Source: Rhodococcoides kyotonense (GTDB taxonomy: Bacteria; Actinomycetota; Actinomycetes; Mycobacteriales; Mycobacteriaceae). Taken from it: a stretch of DNA of 64,000 bases. The stretch lies in the NCBI RefSeq assembly GCF_900188125.1, contig NZ_FZOW01000015.1, forward strand, positions 1 to 64,000, written 5' to 3'. The notes under the pieces were generated by a model. It did no database searches, was not told the origin of the DNA, and saw only the letters and a program-made list of their open reading frames with translations. The translations under genes and the position numbers were made by a program. Below are positions 52,023 to 61,359 of this stretch, one piece after another (position 1 is the stretch's first letter; each line of letters begins with the position of its first letter).

Positions 52023-53152
52023 GAGGTATTCGTTACCGATTCACACGATGGACGCACGAGTTGATCGTCGGATCCGTAGTGCAACACCGCAGCGGATGGA
52101 AGGACGACGTCCACGGTGTCTCCGATCTGGTGTGACCACGTGTTGACGGCCGCCGACGCTTGCAATCGAACTCCGTCGAGGTCGACGACCCAATCGCTTC
52201 GCTCGCCGCCGTACAGAATGTCCACGATCGTTGCGCTCTGTAGACGCAGTTCAGAAGGGTTCGCGGAGCCCTTATTCGGATGCCGCAAAGAAACATCAGA
52301 ATTACGCATGAACAAAGTGTATTTGTCGTCCGGCATCAATCCAGGTTCGTGGTTGAACGCGACGGCCGTTGCGCCAGCGGTCCACCGGCCGGAACGCAGC
52401 TGCGCACTCAGCCTGTTCGTGATTCCCAAAAAGTCAGCCACATAAACGCTACTGGGCCAGGAAAAGACAGCCTCTGGGGTGTCAATTTGCTCGATTCTCC
52501 CGAGCTTCATCACTGCCACTCGCGTTCCTAGTTGCAGCGCCTCTGTTTGGTCGTGAGTGACGTAGAGGGCCGTGAAATTGAGGCGCCTATGGATCTCGCG
52601 AATCTCTTCCCGAAGTTGTGCACGCAGTCGGTAGTCGAGATTGCTGAGCGGCTCATCGAACAGCATCAAACGCGGTTCCGCCACGACCGCTCGCGCCAGG
52701 GCGATTCGTTGTTGTTGTCCGCCGCTGAGAGAGGAAGGCAACCTGTCAGCAAGTCCCTCGCATTCCACCATTCCGAGCGCCTTCATCACCCTACTTTTTC
52801 GCTCGCTACTTTTTACCTTCCGAGCGGACAGCGGATAGGCAACATTACGTGCAATGCTCATATGTGGCCACAACGAGTAATTCTGGAAAACCATGCCGAT
52901 GTCGCGCTTGTAGGGCGGAGTAGCAACGCTACGTTCGGCGTCGAACGCTACTTGTCCGCCGATCACGATCTCACCGCCGTTCGGCTTTTCCAGTCCCGCC
53001 AAACACCGCAACAAAGTCGTTTTTCCGCATCCACTAGGCCCGAGCAGCACTAGAAATTCGCCGTCTTCGACGTCGACACTTACGTCATCGACTGCTGCGG
53101 CTGCGCCGCGAATGTAACGTCGCGTGAGTTCTTTTATCTGCACTTGGCTCAT
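52016..53152 (-). CDS. Spermidine/putrescine- or iron-type ABC ATPase
   Basis: A 378-residue ATPase of the PotA/FbpC class. Walker A LGPSGCGKTTLLRCLAGLEK, Q-loop GMVFQNYSLWPHMSIARNV, signature [18 protein letters not shown], Walker B LMLFDEPLSNLDYRLRAQL, H-loop YVTHDQTEALQLGTRVAVM. After residue 240 comes a TOBE domain (FLGITNRLSAQLRSGRWT and VDILYGGERSDWVVDLDG). It powers the two-domain permease encoded upstream, 59 bases away. Confidence 0.92.
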   Translation of the reverse strand: MSQVQIKELTRRYIRGAAAAVDDVSVDVEDGEFLVLLGPSGCGKTTLLRCLAGLEKPNGGEIVIGGQVAFDAERSVATPPYKRDIGMVFQNYSLWPHMSIARNVAYPLSARKVKSSERKSRVMKALGMVECEGLADRLPSSLSGGQQQRIALARAVVAEPRLMLFDEPLSNLDYRLRAQLREEIREIHRRLNFTALYVTHDQTEALQLGTRVAVMKLGRIEQIDTPEAVFSWPSSVYVADFLGITNRLSAQLRSGRWTAGATAVAFNHEPGLMPDDKYTLFMRNSDVSLRHPNKGSANPSELRLQSATIVDILYGGERSDWVVDLDGVRLQASAAVNTWSHQIGDTVDVVLPSAAVLHYGSDDQLVRPSCESVTNTSC

Positions 53153-53211
53153 GTCTATTCAACCTTCACTGGATACGGCTTTAGTTGTGATGTGCGCTTT
53201 TCGGTTTCGAT

Positions 53212-54980
53212 TCAGATATTTTCCAACGCTCTTCTGCCACCGATTGCCAACGCGAGTCCAACGCCGACCGCGGTTACTGCAATCATGATGAGAGCAACCA
53301 CAGCAACACCGGGCGCGGTTCCCGAAGTCCACTCATCGAACAGCAACGTACCCATGACTTGAGTTTGAGGAGAGCGGACCATGACTGACGCCGCGAACTC
53401 GTGAAAGACGAGTACGACCACCATTGCGCTGGCGACGGCAATTCCTGTGCGAGCCATCGGAACGGTGATTAGCGTTGCCGTACGGACCGCACCTGCACCG
53501 CTGACGGTCGATGCCTCTACATACTCGTTACTCGTGGAAAGCAGCGAAGAAAGTTGAGGTCTCACAGCCTGAGGAATCATGAGAGTCACATACGCCACGA
53601 CGATGATCGCGGTCGTACCGTACAGCTGGAAGGGCTGCCCGCTGTAGGTGAACAGAAGCGCGAAGCCGAACAAGGCTGCCGGGATCCCCAGAGAGACACT
53701 CGACAGCATGTCGATGACCCACCGAATCGGGCCCGGCACCTTGGTGCGCTGGAGTAATGCCACCGCAGCAAGAAAACCGAGCGGAAGTACGATCAACAGG
53801 GTGATGAAGGCCGCCGTGAAGCTCGTCGTCACCGCCTTGACCGTGGTCGGATCCGAAAAGGCCCTCTCGAATGCTCGCAGAGTGAAGTTCGACGGGTCGA
53901 CTTTACCCGACCAGAACGGGGACAGCGAGGTGACGATCAACGATCCGACCGGGAGCAGAACAGCAACGACAATGTAGACAGCGACCGGAACCACGGCCCA
54001 CCCCGACGTTTGTTGAGAAGCGTATTTACCCTTACCCGATACACCGACGTACCTGCGTTCGTCCCGGAGACTCCACCTCTGAAAAATAACCACAGTGATG
54101 CCGGCAAGAATGAGTGGTGCACCGAGTACAGCGCCGAATCCATAGTCGATCGGGTACCGCTGCGTCGTCTCGTAAATCAGCGTCGTGACAACATCGATGT
54201 TGTTCGATGCCCCCAACAGCAGAGGTGCCGCGAACTGCCCGATTCGAGCAGAAACGTGATGCCCGCCGAATACACGATCGCAGGCCGAAGCAGTGGCAAG
54301 GTAACGGTGAAGAAGACCCTGAGCGGATTCGCGCCGCAGGTCGCTGCGGCCATCTCGAATTCCGAACCACGTTGTTGCAGGCTTGCATTGACGAACAAAT
54401 AGACGAATGACGTGAGACTGAACCCAGTGACGAACACAATTCCGGTCATCGAGTAGACGTCGAGGGGGCCGGAGGTACCCGACCCTACTCCGAACTCCCT
54501 GAGCCATTGATTGATCAAACCGACCTTGGGCGAGAACAGATACACGTAGCCACTGATGCTGGCAACCGCAGGAATCATCAGCGGGATGATCGGCAGCATG
54601 GAAATCCAGCCGCGGATGCGGCTCGGTGATCTGTACACCGACCAAGCCAACCCGACACCACATACAGTGGCGACTGCCACCGATCCAAGGGCGATGATGA
54701 AGGTATTTGCAAAGACCTGACCTATGCCCGGGGTTGCGAAGACACGGTGGAAAGCGGACCCCCCATCCGAGAGTCCTGCTAGCTGAAGCCGTACCAGTGG
54801 CCATGCGATCAGGATGACGAACAATATCGCCAATAGACCCCAGCGAAGTTGCGGGGACGTCGATCGCAACCAATTCCGCCGGCGATGAGCTTGACCGTCT
54901 TCAAGCGCTTCCTGGTCCGACGGTCGATTTCGTCGGAGTCCTTCGCTGATGGCCGATCGGCCATATTTCGTCTGCGACAT
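53212..54980 (-). pseudogene. FbpB-type ABC permease with a single-base frameshift
   Basis: The N-terminal half (start MSQTKYGRSAISEGL at 54980) has spans LRWGLLAILFVILIAWPLV and VFANTFIIALGSVAVATVCG and reads into SAGITFLLE before leaving frame. The C-terminal half is in the adjacent frame and resumes as IGQFAAPLLLGASNNIDVVT, with AFITLLIVLPLGFLAAVALL and VYVTLMIPQAVRPQL-like text. Adding one A to the AA at 54243-54244 (minus strand) restores LLEIGQFAAPLLLG, a normal EAA-adjacent segment. Repaired length is about 589 residues, right for a two-domain permease. It is either a fresh mutation or a sequencing error. Confidence 0.85.
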
Positions 54981-55074
54981 TGTCAACTTCCATTCTCTGG
55001 TTGCCTGGCACTGCACGGACAACCAGGCTTGTGGCCGTCCGTGATCGCACCATTCGCGGCGTCGCTTGGCCCGT

Positions 55075-56223
55075 TCAGCCCTCGAAGATCGGAGTCCAAG
55101 CGTCGTCGAACCACTTCTGCTGCTCGGCAGTCACGATTCCATCGGTGACGACCATGTCATCGGGAATCGAGACCATTTCGGCCGGAGCCTCGGGGATATC
55201 GGCGATAGAAAGCGGGGTGTACATGTCACCGGCACCGTTGAGTGCTATTTGACCCGCAGGTGAAAGAATCCAATTGCGAAACACCTGTGCGGCATTTTTG
55301 TTGGCGGACCAGTCGACGACCGATACGAAGTGGCCCCCACCCACGGCCGGGCTGGGAACCGTCACTTCGATCGGGGCGCCCTGATCCTGCAACTCGTAGG
55401 CAGCGGCCAGGGACGAGTACGCGCCAACTGCTTGTTCACCGGCCGCCACGGCCTGTACCAGAGGCATCAGGCTGGGGTAAGGGTGCGGAGCAAGATCTGC
55501 AATTTTTTCAAGAGCATCGGTGCCCCCCACGGCATCGGAAACGGTGTACCACCACTGCAAGGCGGCCGACGCGTTCTGCGCCGGTGTGAAGGCAAGGTTG
55601 CCTGCAAGTTCGGGCTGCAGCAGATCCTCGTATTCTTCGATGGGATCTGCCCCCAGTTCTTCCACGGCGTCAGTGTTGGAGACCAATCCGAGTGGCGCGG
55701 CGTCAACAAGGACGTATTTGCCGTCCTCATAGGAGTACTCAGTTCCATCCCAACGCTCGTAGTAACCGGGCCCGGTAGGCGGAAGCAGGCGAGCCGCATT
55801 GTCTCGATACCAGCCGGCGTCGGCCATGACGACGGCGTCGGCGCCACTGGTAGCAGTTCCCTTCTCCTGGTCGAGACGTGAAAGCAGTTCGGCGCTGCCT
55901 GCTCTGAACACTTCCAAGGTGATGTCGGGGTATGCCGCGCTCCACGCTTGTTTCAACGTGTCTTCGACTCCCGTGATGCTCAGGTACACAACAACGCGGC
56001 CCTCGCTCTTCGCGGCCTGGACAGTCTCCTGCCAGGCCGCGTCTCCGCCCGCATCCGAGTTCGACACACCGTCGGACTGAGCGGGTTGCTGCGCTGGCGA
56101 GCTACAGCCGACAGTCAGGATCAGGGTGGTGGTGACAGAAGCGACGACGGCATAGCGCAGCACCCGGCCGACAACGGTTTTTCGACCAACGCAGCTCGAA
56201 GAAGTGCGGAGCGATTGAAGCAT
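55075..56223 (-). CDS. Iron/organic-cation ABC transporter binding lipoprotein
   Basis: A 382-residue family-1 binding protein (Fbp/AfuA type). The signal ends in LILTVGC (lipobox). The body has AKSEGRVVVYLSITGVEDTL, AYPDITLEVFRAGSAELLSR, GADAVVMADAGWYRDNAARL and LNGAGDMYTPLSIADIPEAP. It starts the minus-strand operon with the frameshifted permease and the ATPase. Ligand may be Fe(III), 2-aminoethylphosphonate or an organic acid. It ends 94 bases upstream of the permease start. Confidence 0.88.
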   Translation of the reverse strand: MLQSLRTSSSCVGRKTVVGRVLRYAVVASVTTTLILTVGCSSPAQQPAQSDGVSNSDAGGDAAWQETVQAAKSEGRVVVYLSITGVEDTLKQAWSAAYPDITLEVFRAGSAELLSRLDQEKGTATSGADAVVMADAGWYRDNAARLLPPTGPGYYERWDGTEYSYEDGKYVLVDAAPLGLVSNTDAVEELGADPIEEYEDLLQPELAGNLAFTPAQNASAALQWWYTVSDAVGGTDALEKIADLAPHPYPSLMPLVQAVAAGEQAVGAYSSLAAAYELQDQGAPIEVTVPSPAVGGGHFVSVVDWSANKNAAQVFRNWILSPAGQIALNGAGDMYTPLSIADIPEAPAEMVSIPDDMVVTDGIVTAEQQKWFDDAWTPIFEG

Positions 56224-56667
56224 CGTTTTCCCTAGCTCGTGTCATGTCGAGGTACCCCGACTGACGAGGGTGGATGAAATTGGGAGGCCTAGGCCCGGCC
56301 TGGCAGACTGGACATGGCATTTAGAAGGGCACTCTTTCGGTTCAGCCGATTGCCATGATTGCTACTCTGGAACGTCAGGGACGGCGGAGCATAGCGTACG
56401 ATCTGCGCGCATCTCCGGCGCGGAAATGTGCTGAAGAAGAGTCCGCTTCGATAGCGCAGGGGATGGAAAAGCGATCCGTCGCCCGACCGAAGGAACGAGG
56501 TAAATCGAACGCGCGGATGCGTCGCTACGGGTGACTTATCAACTCGTGCAATGCATTCGCGTGGCTCTGGCTTCCATCCGGCCTCTCGCCGACCACGTCT
56601 GAGAGAAGGTCGACGCGGACGTGCGAGAGGCTGGACTGGTCCTCGTATCCATCAGAGACACGAGTAA
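56224..56667. other. Gap with no recognised gene
   Basis: These 444 bases lie between the ABC binding-protein start and the SDR stop. Short frames on both strands show no motif, and I see no strong palindrome. It should hold the promoter of the ABC operon and the end of the SDR transcript. Confidence 0.5.
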
Positions 56668-57480
56668 TCAAATGTTGCAGTTACCTGCGTCGACCTTCAA
56701 TTGCGTTCCGGTCACGTACCGAGATTCGTCCGACGCTAGAAACAACACAGCGTTGCTGATTTCGCGCGGCTCGAGAAGTTCGATCGGCATGGGGTTGACG
56801 AAGATGGGTCCCATCTTCTGATCATCTTCGATGAACTTGTTGAGGATCTCGAAACCGTTCGTGGCCAGGGGCGTGTCGACGCCTGTCGGGTGCACGGTGT
56901 TGGCACGAATGTTATGTCGCGCAAGCTCGTTGGCGAACATCTTGACGATGCCGACGACGCCGTGCTTGGCGGCGACATACGGTCCGAGCCACGGAGTGCC
57001 TTTGAGTCCGGACGTGGAGCTGGTGCAGATGATCGACCCACCGCCCGCAGCGATCAAATGATCGACACCGGCGGTGACCGTGTTCCACACTCCTGTGAGG
57101 TTGACGTCGAGCGTGTCCTGCCACACCTGCGGCGAGGTGTCGTCCCACTTCTGCCACGAACAGATCGCCGCGTTGGCGACGATCACGTCCAAGCGCCCGA
57201 GTGTGGCAACACCGTCGTCGACAGCCTTCTTCACACCTGCCGCGTCCCGAACGTCGACTTTGGACGCGATGATCCTTCGATCCAGAGCCTCGACCAGCTT
57301 CACTGTCTGGGCGAGGTCGTCCTCCGATGCCATCGCGTATCGGACTGTGTCGAAGTCGGTGCACGCATCGATGGCGATGATGTCGGCGCCTTCTTCAGCC
57401 AACCGGATTGCGTGAGCGCGGCCCTGGCCGCGTCCTGCGCCGGTGATAAACGCTACCTTGCCTGCAAGTCGATCTGCCAT
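56668..57480 (-). CDS. Mycofactocin-coupled SDR-type dehydrogenase
   Basis: A 270-residue SDR. It has VAFITGAGRGQGRAHAIRLA, NAAICSWQKWDD in place of NNAG, and the active site TSSTSG ... YVAAKHGVVGIVK. The insertion after the second strand, AIDACTDFDTVRYAMASEDD followed by LAQTVKLVEALDRRIIASKV, is characteristic of the mycofactocin-dependent SDR group (carveol dehydrogenase-like) that keeps NAD bound and passes electrons to mycofactocin. It would oxidise a secondary alcohol. The ATG at 57480 follows AACATG; the longer frame is not used. The neighbouring aldehyde dehydrogenase gene starts 59035 on the same strand. Confidence 0.8.
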   Translation of the reverse strand: MADRLAGKVAFITGAGRGQGRAHAIRLAEEGADIIAIDACTDFDTVRYAMASEDDLAQTVKLVEALDRRIIASKVDVRDAAGVKKAVDDGVATLGRLDVIVANAAICSWQKWDDTSPQVWQDTLDVNLTGVWNTVTAGVDHLIAAGGGSIICTSSTSGLKGTPWLGPYVAAKHGVVGIVKMFANELARHNIRANTVHPTGVDTPLATNGFEILNKFIEDDQKMGPIFVNPMPIELLEPREISNAVLFLASDESRYVTGTQLKVDAGNCNI

Positions 57481-57556
57481 GTTCGATCTCGTTTCTTGTC
57501 GATGACGGGGATACTGCGCGGTCTCGTGGCGCACTGTGCAATTAGTAAGGATTTCG

Positions 57557-59035
57557 TTATTGGCTGAGGAAGCTGGAGCCGCCGGCGACGAGCATCTGTT
57601 TGAGGTCGGTGAACTCGAGGATCCCTTCGGGGCCGCATTCACGTCCCCATCCGGATTGCTTGACGCCGCCGAACGGCTGGGACAGCGACATCCCGGCGAC
57701 GTTCACTCCCACCGATCCGGCGCGCAGTTTCCGGGCGATGTCGAGTGCAGCAGGCGCATCCTTCGAGTAGACGGCTGCGGCGAGGCCATAGGGTGTGTCA
57801 TTTGCGATTTGGACCGCGTGTTCGATGTCGTCGTATCCGATGAGGCACACCACTGGGCCGAACACCTCCTCCTGCGCCACCGTCATCTTGTTCTCGACAT
57901 CGGCCAGGAGCGTGGGTTCGTAGTACCAGCCCTTCGGGAAACCTTCGGGCCGTTTGCCTCCGCATGCGATTCGCGCACCCTCGGCAACCGCGCCGTCGAC
58001 GAACGCTTCGGTTCTGGTGCGTGCGCGTTCGACGGAGAGGGGGCCGCGGTCGGTGGCGGCATCGAACGGGTCACCGATGACCAGGGAGGTGTAGTAGTCG
58101 ACCAATGCGGCTTCGACTTCCGAGTACCGCGACCGCGGAACGATAATGCGGGACAACAGCACACAGATTTGCCCCATGAAAGCGCTCGATCCATCGCCGA
58201 GCGTTTGCATCACCTCGCCGAGATCGACATCTTCGGTGAGGATCGCGGGCGATTTTCCACCCAGTTCGAGCGCCGTCCGCGCGAGACGCGGCGCTGTTCG
58301 CTGAAGAATGTCGCGGGCGATGACTTGGCTGCCGGTCACCGTGACGAGGTCGATTCCTGGATGGGAGACCAGATGCTGCGTGACTTCGGTGCCTGCGGGA
58401 AGGAAACTCAACACACCGGGAGGGAACCCGACGGTGCGAGCAGCCTCGGCGATCAGGTGCGCGGTGAGTTGCGATTCCGGTGCGTGTTTGACCACGACCG
58501 GGCACCCCGCCAGCAACGCCGGGACGACTTTCATCGCCATCAGTGGGACGGGGCCGTTGTTGGTCAGGATCGCCAGGACAGTGCCTGTGGGTTCGCGGCG
58601 GATGATGGCATCACCGCGGTCCTCTTCCCACGGAAGCGTGGGTGCGATATCGAGGGAGGCCTGCCATGCCATGGCGGACGCACCTTCGTTCATCATCGTC
58701 CCGTGCTTGAGCGGGGCGCCGGACTCGAATGCCCATGCCCGTGTCAGTTCTGGGAAGATCGACTCCATTGCGGTGCAGAATCTTCGGACGGTCTCCGTCC
58801 GCTCGGATACCGACATGCGCGGCCACGGGCCGGAGTCGTACGCGGTCCGCGCCGCAGCGACCGCAGCGTCCGCATCTTCGATTTCTGGTTTGGCAACCCG
58901 TATGAGGAGATCCTCGGTCGAGGGTGAGATCACGTCGATGCACTCGGTAGACGTCGACGAATGCCACTCACCTCCGATGAAGACCGCATCCGGACCGGGA
59001 ATGTCGATGTCGAGCTCGTGCAAAGTTGCCTCCAC
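57557..59035 (-). CDS. Aldehyde dehydrogenase
   Basis: A 492-residue NAD-dependent aldehyde dehydrogenase. Motifs: LTNNGPVPLMAMKVVPALLA, VTVTGSQVIARDILQRTA, LELGGKSPAILTED (catalytic Glu) and FMGQICVLLSRIIVPRS with the catalytic Cys. The C-terminus is QPFGGVKQSGWGRECGPEGI. Compared with GabD at 33.8 kb it is a different subfamily, near the betaine/phenylacetaldehyde-type enzymes. GTG start at 59035 with AAAGGGA upstream. It probably oxidises an aldehyde produced from the P450 product. Confidence 0.9.
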   Translation of the reverse strand: MEATLHELDIDIPGPDAVFIGGEWHSSTSTECIDVISPSTEDLLIRVAKPEIEDADAAVAAARTAYDSGPWPRMSVSERTETVRRFCTAMESIFPELTRAWAFESGAPLKHGTMMNEGASAMAWQASLDIAPTLPWEEDRGDAIIRREPTGTVLAILTNNGPVPLMAMKVVPALLAGCPVVVKHAPESQLTAHLIAEAARTVGFPPGVLSFLPAGTEVTQHLVSHPGIDLVTVTGSQVIARDILQRTAPRLARTALELGGKSPAILTEDVDLGEVMQTLGDGSSAFMGQICVLLSRIIVPRSRYSEVEAALVDYYTSLVIGDPFDAATDRGPLSVERARTRTEAFVDGAVAEGARIACGGKRPEGFPKGWYYEPTLLADVENKMTVAQEEVFGPVVCLIGYDDIEHAVQIANDTPYGLAAAVYSKDAPAALDIARKLRAGSVGVNVAGMSLSQPFGGVKQSGWGRECGPEGILEFTDLKQMLVAGGSSFLSQ

Positions 59036-59043
59036 TGCAGTCC

Positions 59044-59090
59044 CTTTCTATGTATAACTATAAAAGCGACTATACCTATACAGTGATGCG
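59044..59090 (-). promoter_or_regulatory. Repeat-rich leader of the aldehyde dehydrogenase
   Basis: The 81-base gap upstream of the ALDH is AT-rich with repeated TATA/GTATAG units. On the minus strand CTGTATAGGTATAGTCGC is followed by TTTTATAGTTATAC. TATAGT also occurs before the P450 gene (62.6 kb). This may be an operator for a shared regulator not present in the window; a promoter -10 here is also possible. Confidence 0.4.
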
Positions 59091-59116
59091 CACCACAACA
59101 CACGATCGGGACGGGT

Positions 59117-60292
59117 TCAGTACCGTCGGGCTAAGCAGGTATTTATCGCCAGTGGCACCGCTCCGAGGGCCGACACTGCTGCGCACAGCAGGAATCCGGA
59201 GTGGTAGCCGAACGATTCCACCGCCCATCCACCGACGAAAGGTCCGAGGACCTGCCCTACACCGACGAACGGGAAGACTGTTCCGAACAGGAGAGTCGCC
59301 ACGATCGTCCGGTGCCTGTCCGTGAGGTCGGCGATGATGGTAGCGGCTGTGCCGGTCATTGTGGCACCGATCAGGACGATCGTCAGGAGAATCGCGAGAC
59401 GGTGCGGCATCACGAGCACCGTTGCCAAAGCCGTCGCGAACAACGCGTATTGAATACACGACGTGGGCGCCCGTCCCCAGTGTCTGGAAAGTCGTTCGAA
59501 AGCGAAGCCGCCGAACAGCATTCCGACACCAATGCACCCGTAGGCGAGGTGCGAGAACAGTCCTCCGGCGCCGTTGTTGCGTTCCAAGCCTGCAACCAGG
59601 AACGTCTGGCACATTGCCACGCCGAAACTGAACATTGCAAAGGCGCTTGTGTACCAGGGCCACTGCGAATCAACACGCCACGGCGCGCGTATGCGCGTAT
59701 GTCCTGTGGTCGTCGTCAGCGGTTCATTCGGCCGCGGGGGCCACCTGGTGATGGCGCACGAAATTCCGGCGGAGATCATGCATTCGGCCAGCCAGACTGC
59801 GCGCCAGTGATGTTCGGGAACGGAGCCGGCCAGCAGGCTGGCGGTTATCAGTCCGATCCCCATACTGCCGGAGATCAGTCCGATTGCGAGTCCACGCTGT
59901 GAGGGGATGAGATTCGCGGCGAGGTTGGGTGCGACGATCCAGGTCAGGGCGGCACCGAAGCCGGTGGCGAACAGCCCTGCGGCCATCACCGATACCGCCG
60001 GAGACCATGTCAGCAAGGCCAGTCCGGCGGTGACGGTCCACACTCCGGCGCGAACGGTACCTGACGACGTCCATCGCCGCACCAGAGCTGGTGTGGCGAT
60101 GGACCCGATGACGTATCCCAGCATATGGCACATGGCCAGCACGCCGACCACGGTCGCCACCCCTGGTTCGCGACCCAGCATGGCCGGGGCCAGCGGACCG
60201 AAAGAGAATCGCGACATCCCCTGTGCCACAGCGGTACACAGAGCAAGCAACGCGACACCGCAGACGGCGCCGCGTGCTGCTGCAGTACTCAC
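59117..60292 (-). CDS. MFS transporter (YbfB/YjiJ-like)
   Basis: A 391-residue protein with twelve predicted spans. The N-half has VALLALCTAVAQGMSRFSFG, MCHMLGYVIGSIATPALVRR and FATGFGAALTWIVAPNLAAN; SQRGLAIGLISGSMGIGLIT precedes helix 5. The second half has a loop RTIVATLLFGTVFPFVGVGQ. This looks like the YbfB/YjiJ family of MFS carriers. It is encoded between the SDR at 60323 and the aldehyde dehydrogenase, all on one strand, so it may import the pathway substrate or export an intermediate. Confidence 0.85.
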   Translation of the reverse strand: MSTAAARGAVCGVALLALCTAVAQGMSRFSFGPLAPAMLGREPGVATVVGVLAMCHMLGYVIGSIATPALVRRWTSSGTVRAGVWTVTAGLALLTWSPAVSVMAAGLFATGFGAALTWIVAPNLAANLIPSQRGLAIGLISGSMGIGLITASLLAGSVPEHHWRAVWLAECMISAGISCAITRWPPRPNEPLTTTTGHTRIRAPWRVDSQWPWYTSAFAMFSFGVAMCQTFLVAGLERNNGAGGLFSHLAYGCIGVGMLFGGFAFERLSRHWGRAPTSCIQYALFATALATVLVMPHRLAILLTIVLIGATMTGTAATIIADLTDRHRTIVATLLFGTVFPFVGVGQVLGPFVGGWAVESFGYHSGFLLCAAVSALGAVPLAINTCLARRY

Positions 60293-60322
60293 GCTCGCCC
60301 GGACGAGAGCGAAGGTGAGTAC

Positions 60323-61084
60323 TCAATACCCTTTGCCGGCACTCCACCCACCGTCGACCAGAAGCGTTGCCCCATTGATGAATCGGGAACCGTCGCCGCA
60401 CAGGAATGCGACGGCTTCTGCAATGTCACTGGGCCTGCCCCAGGCCCTGGCTGGAGTATTGTCCACGATCCTTGCCGCGAATGCCTCGTCCTGGAAGTAG
60501 CTCGAGTTCAGAGGCGTCTCGATGATGCCGGGTGCTACTGCGTTGCACCGGATCCCGCTGCCGCCGAGTTCGAGAGCTGCTGACTTGGTGAGCATCTCGA
60601 GTCCACCTTTGGAGGCGTTGTAAGACGACCGATTCTTGAACCCCAACTCGGCGGCGACGGAGGTCACGTTCACGATGGCCCCTCCACCCGACGCCAGCAT
60701 TTGAGGAGCGGTGTTCTTGATCAGCAGAAAAGGGGCCGTCAGGTTCACGTCCAAGGTTGCGCGCCAAGAGTCGAGCGAATGCTCGATCAAAGGGCTAATC
60801 GAGCGGATGCCGGCATTGTTGACCAGTATGGAGATCAGCCCCATTCGCTCCTCGACCAACGCGGGAAGCGACGCGGTCTGCTCAGCGTCCGCGAGATCGA
60901 TGCAAAACGTCTCGATGCGACCTTCTCCCCCGGTCATGGACGCCGCTGCGTTCGTTAGCGCCTCCTCGTCACGGTCGATCAAGGCCACATTCGCGCCCAG
61001 CCCGACCAGCGTCGACGCAATGGCCACACCCAGTCCGCCGCCAGCACCGGTAACCACAGCCGTTTTTCCGGTTATGCCGCTCAT
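60323..61084 (-). CDS. Short-chain dehydrogenase/reductase
   Basis: A 253-residue classical SDR: VVTGAGGGLGVAIASTLVGL, LVNNAGIRSISPLIEH, NVTSVAAELGFKNRSSYNASKGG with Ser-Tyr-Lys, and FINGATLLVDGGWSAGKGY at the end. It probably oxidises the alcohol made by the P450. It lies 43 bases downstream of the ferredoxin gene and 30 bases upstream of the MFS gene on the same strand. A different SDR, of the mycofactocin class, occurs later in the same run. Confidence 0.9.
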   Translation of the reverse strand: MSGITGKTAVVTGAGGGLGVAIASTLVGLGANVALIDRDEEALTNAAASMTGGEGRIETFCIDLADAEQTASLPALVEERMGLISILVNNAGIRSISPLIEHSLDSWRATLDVNLTAPFLLIKNTAPQMLASGGGAIVNVTSVAAELGFKNRSSYNASKGGLEMLTKSAALELGGSGIRCNAVAPGIIETPLNSSYFQDEAFAARIVDNTPARAWGRPSDIAEAVAFLCGDGSRFINGATLLVDGGWSAGKGY

Positions 61085-61127
61085 TCACGCGGTCCAGGCT
61101 GCATTCGACGTCCGCGTGGAACGACGA

Positions 61128-61337
61128 TCAACGGTGAATTCCCAAAGCTGCCACCGGACAGACGGCTGCAGCCTCTGCCACCTTCGCCTCGTCCCCCGGC
61201 TCGCCGACATCCTTCAGGACGACAACGGTTCCGTCTATGTCGCTCTGGTCGAAGTAGTCGGGTGCCGCATCGACGCAATTACCTGCGCCCATGCACCGCT
61301 CGTGGAAAACATCAATCTTGAAACCTGTGTCCGACAT
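61128..61337 (-). CDS. P450-type ferredoxin (3Fe-4S)
   Basis: A 69-residue ferredoxin. Cluster motifs are CMGAGNC in the N-terminal part and CPVAALGI near the end; three usable Cys at these sites fit a [3Fe-4S] ferredoxin of the type paired with actinobacterial P450s. It begins MSDTGFKIDVFHERC. The gene lies 22 bases downstream of the P450 gene, the standard arrangement for an electron donor. The reductase is not in view. Confidence 0.88.
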   Translation of the reverse strand: MSDTGFKIDVFHERCMGAGNCVDAAPDYFDQSDIDGTVVVLKDVGEPGDEAKVAEAAAVCPVAALGIHR

Positions 61338-61359
61338 AGCTAATCCTTTCAGTGGTAGG

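Noticed and set aside
53212..54873. A single 553-codon permease starting at 54873
   Set aside because: The first third of that frame is not membrane-like; the true N-terminus is in the adjacent frame, with a frameshift near 54243.
57536..58927. Plus-strand open frame of 463 codons
   Set aside because: Antisense of the aldehyde dehydrogenase; amino-acid makeup typical of a shadow frame.
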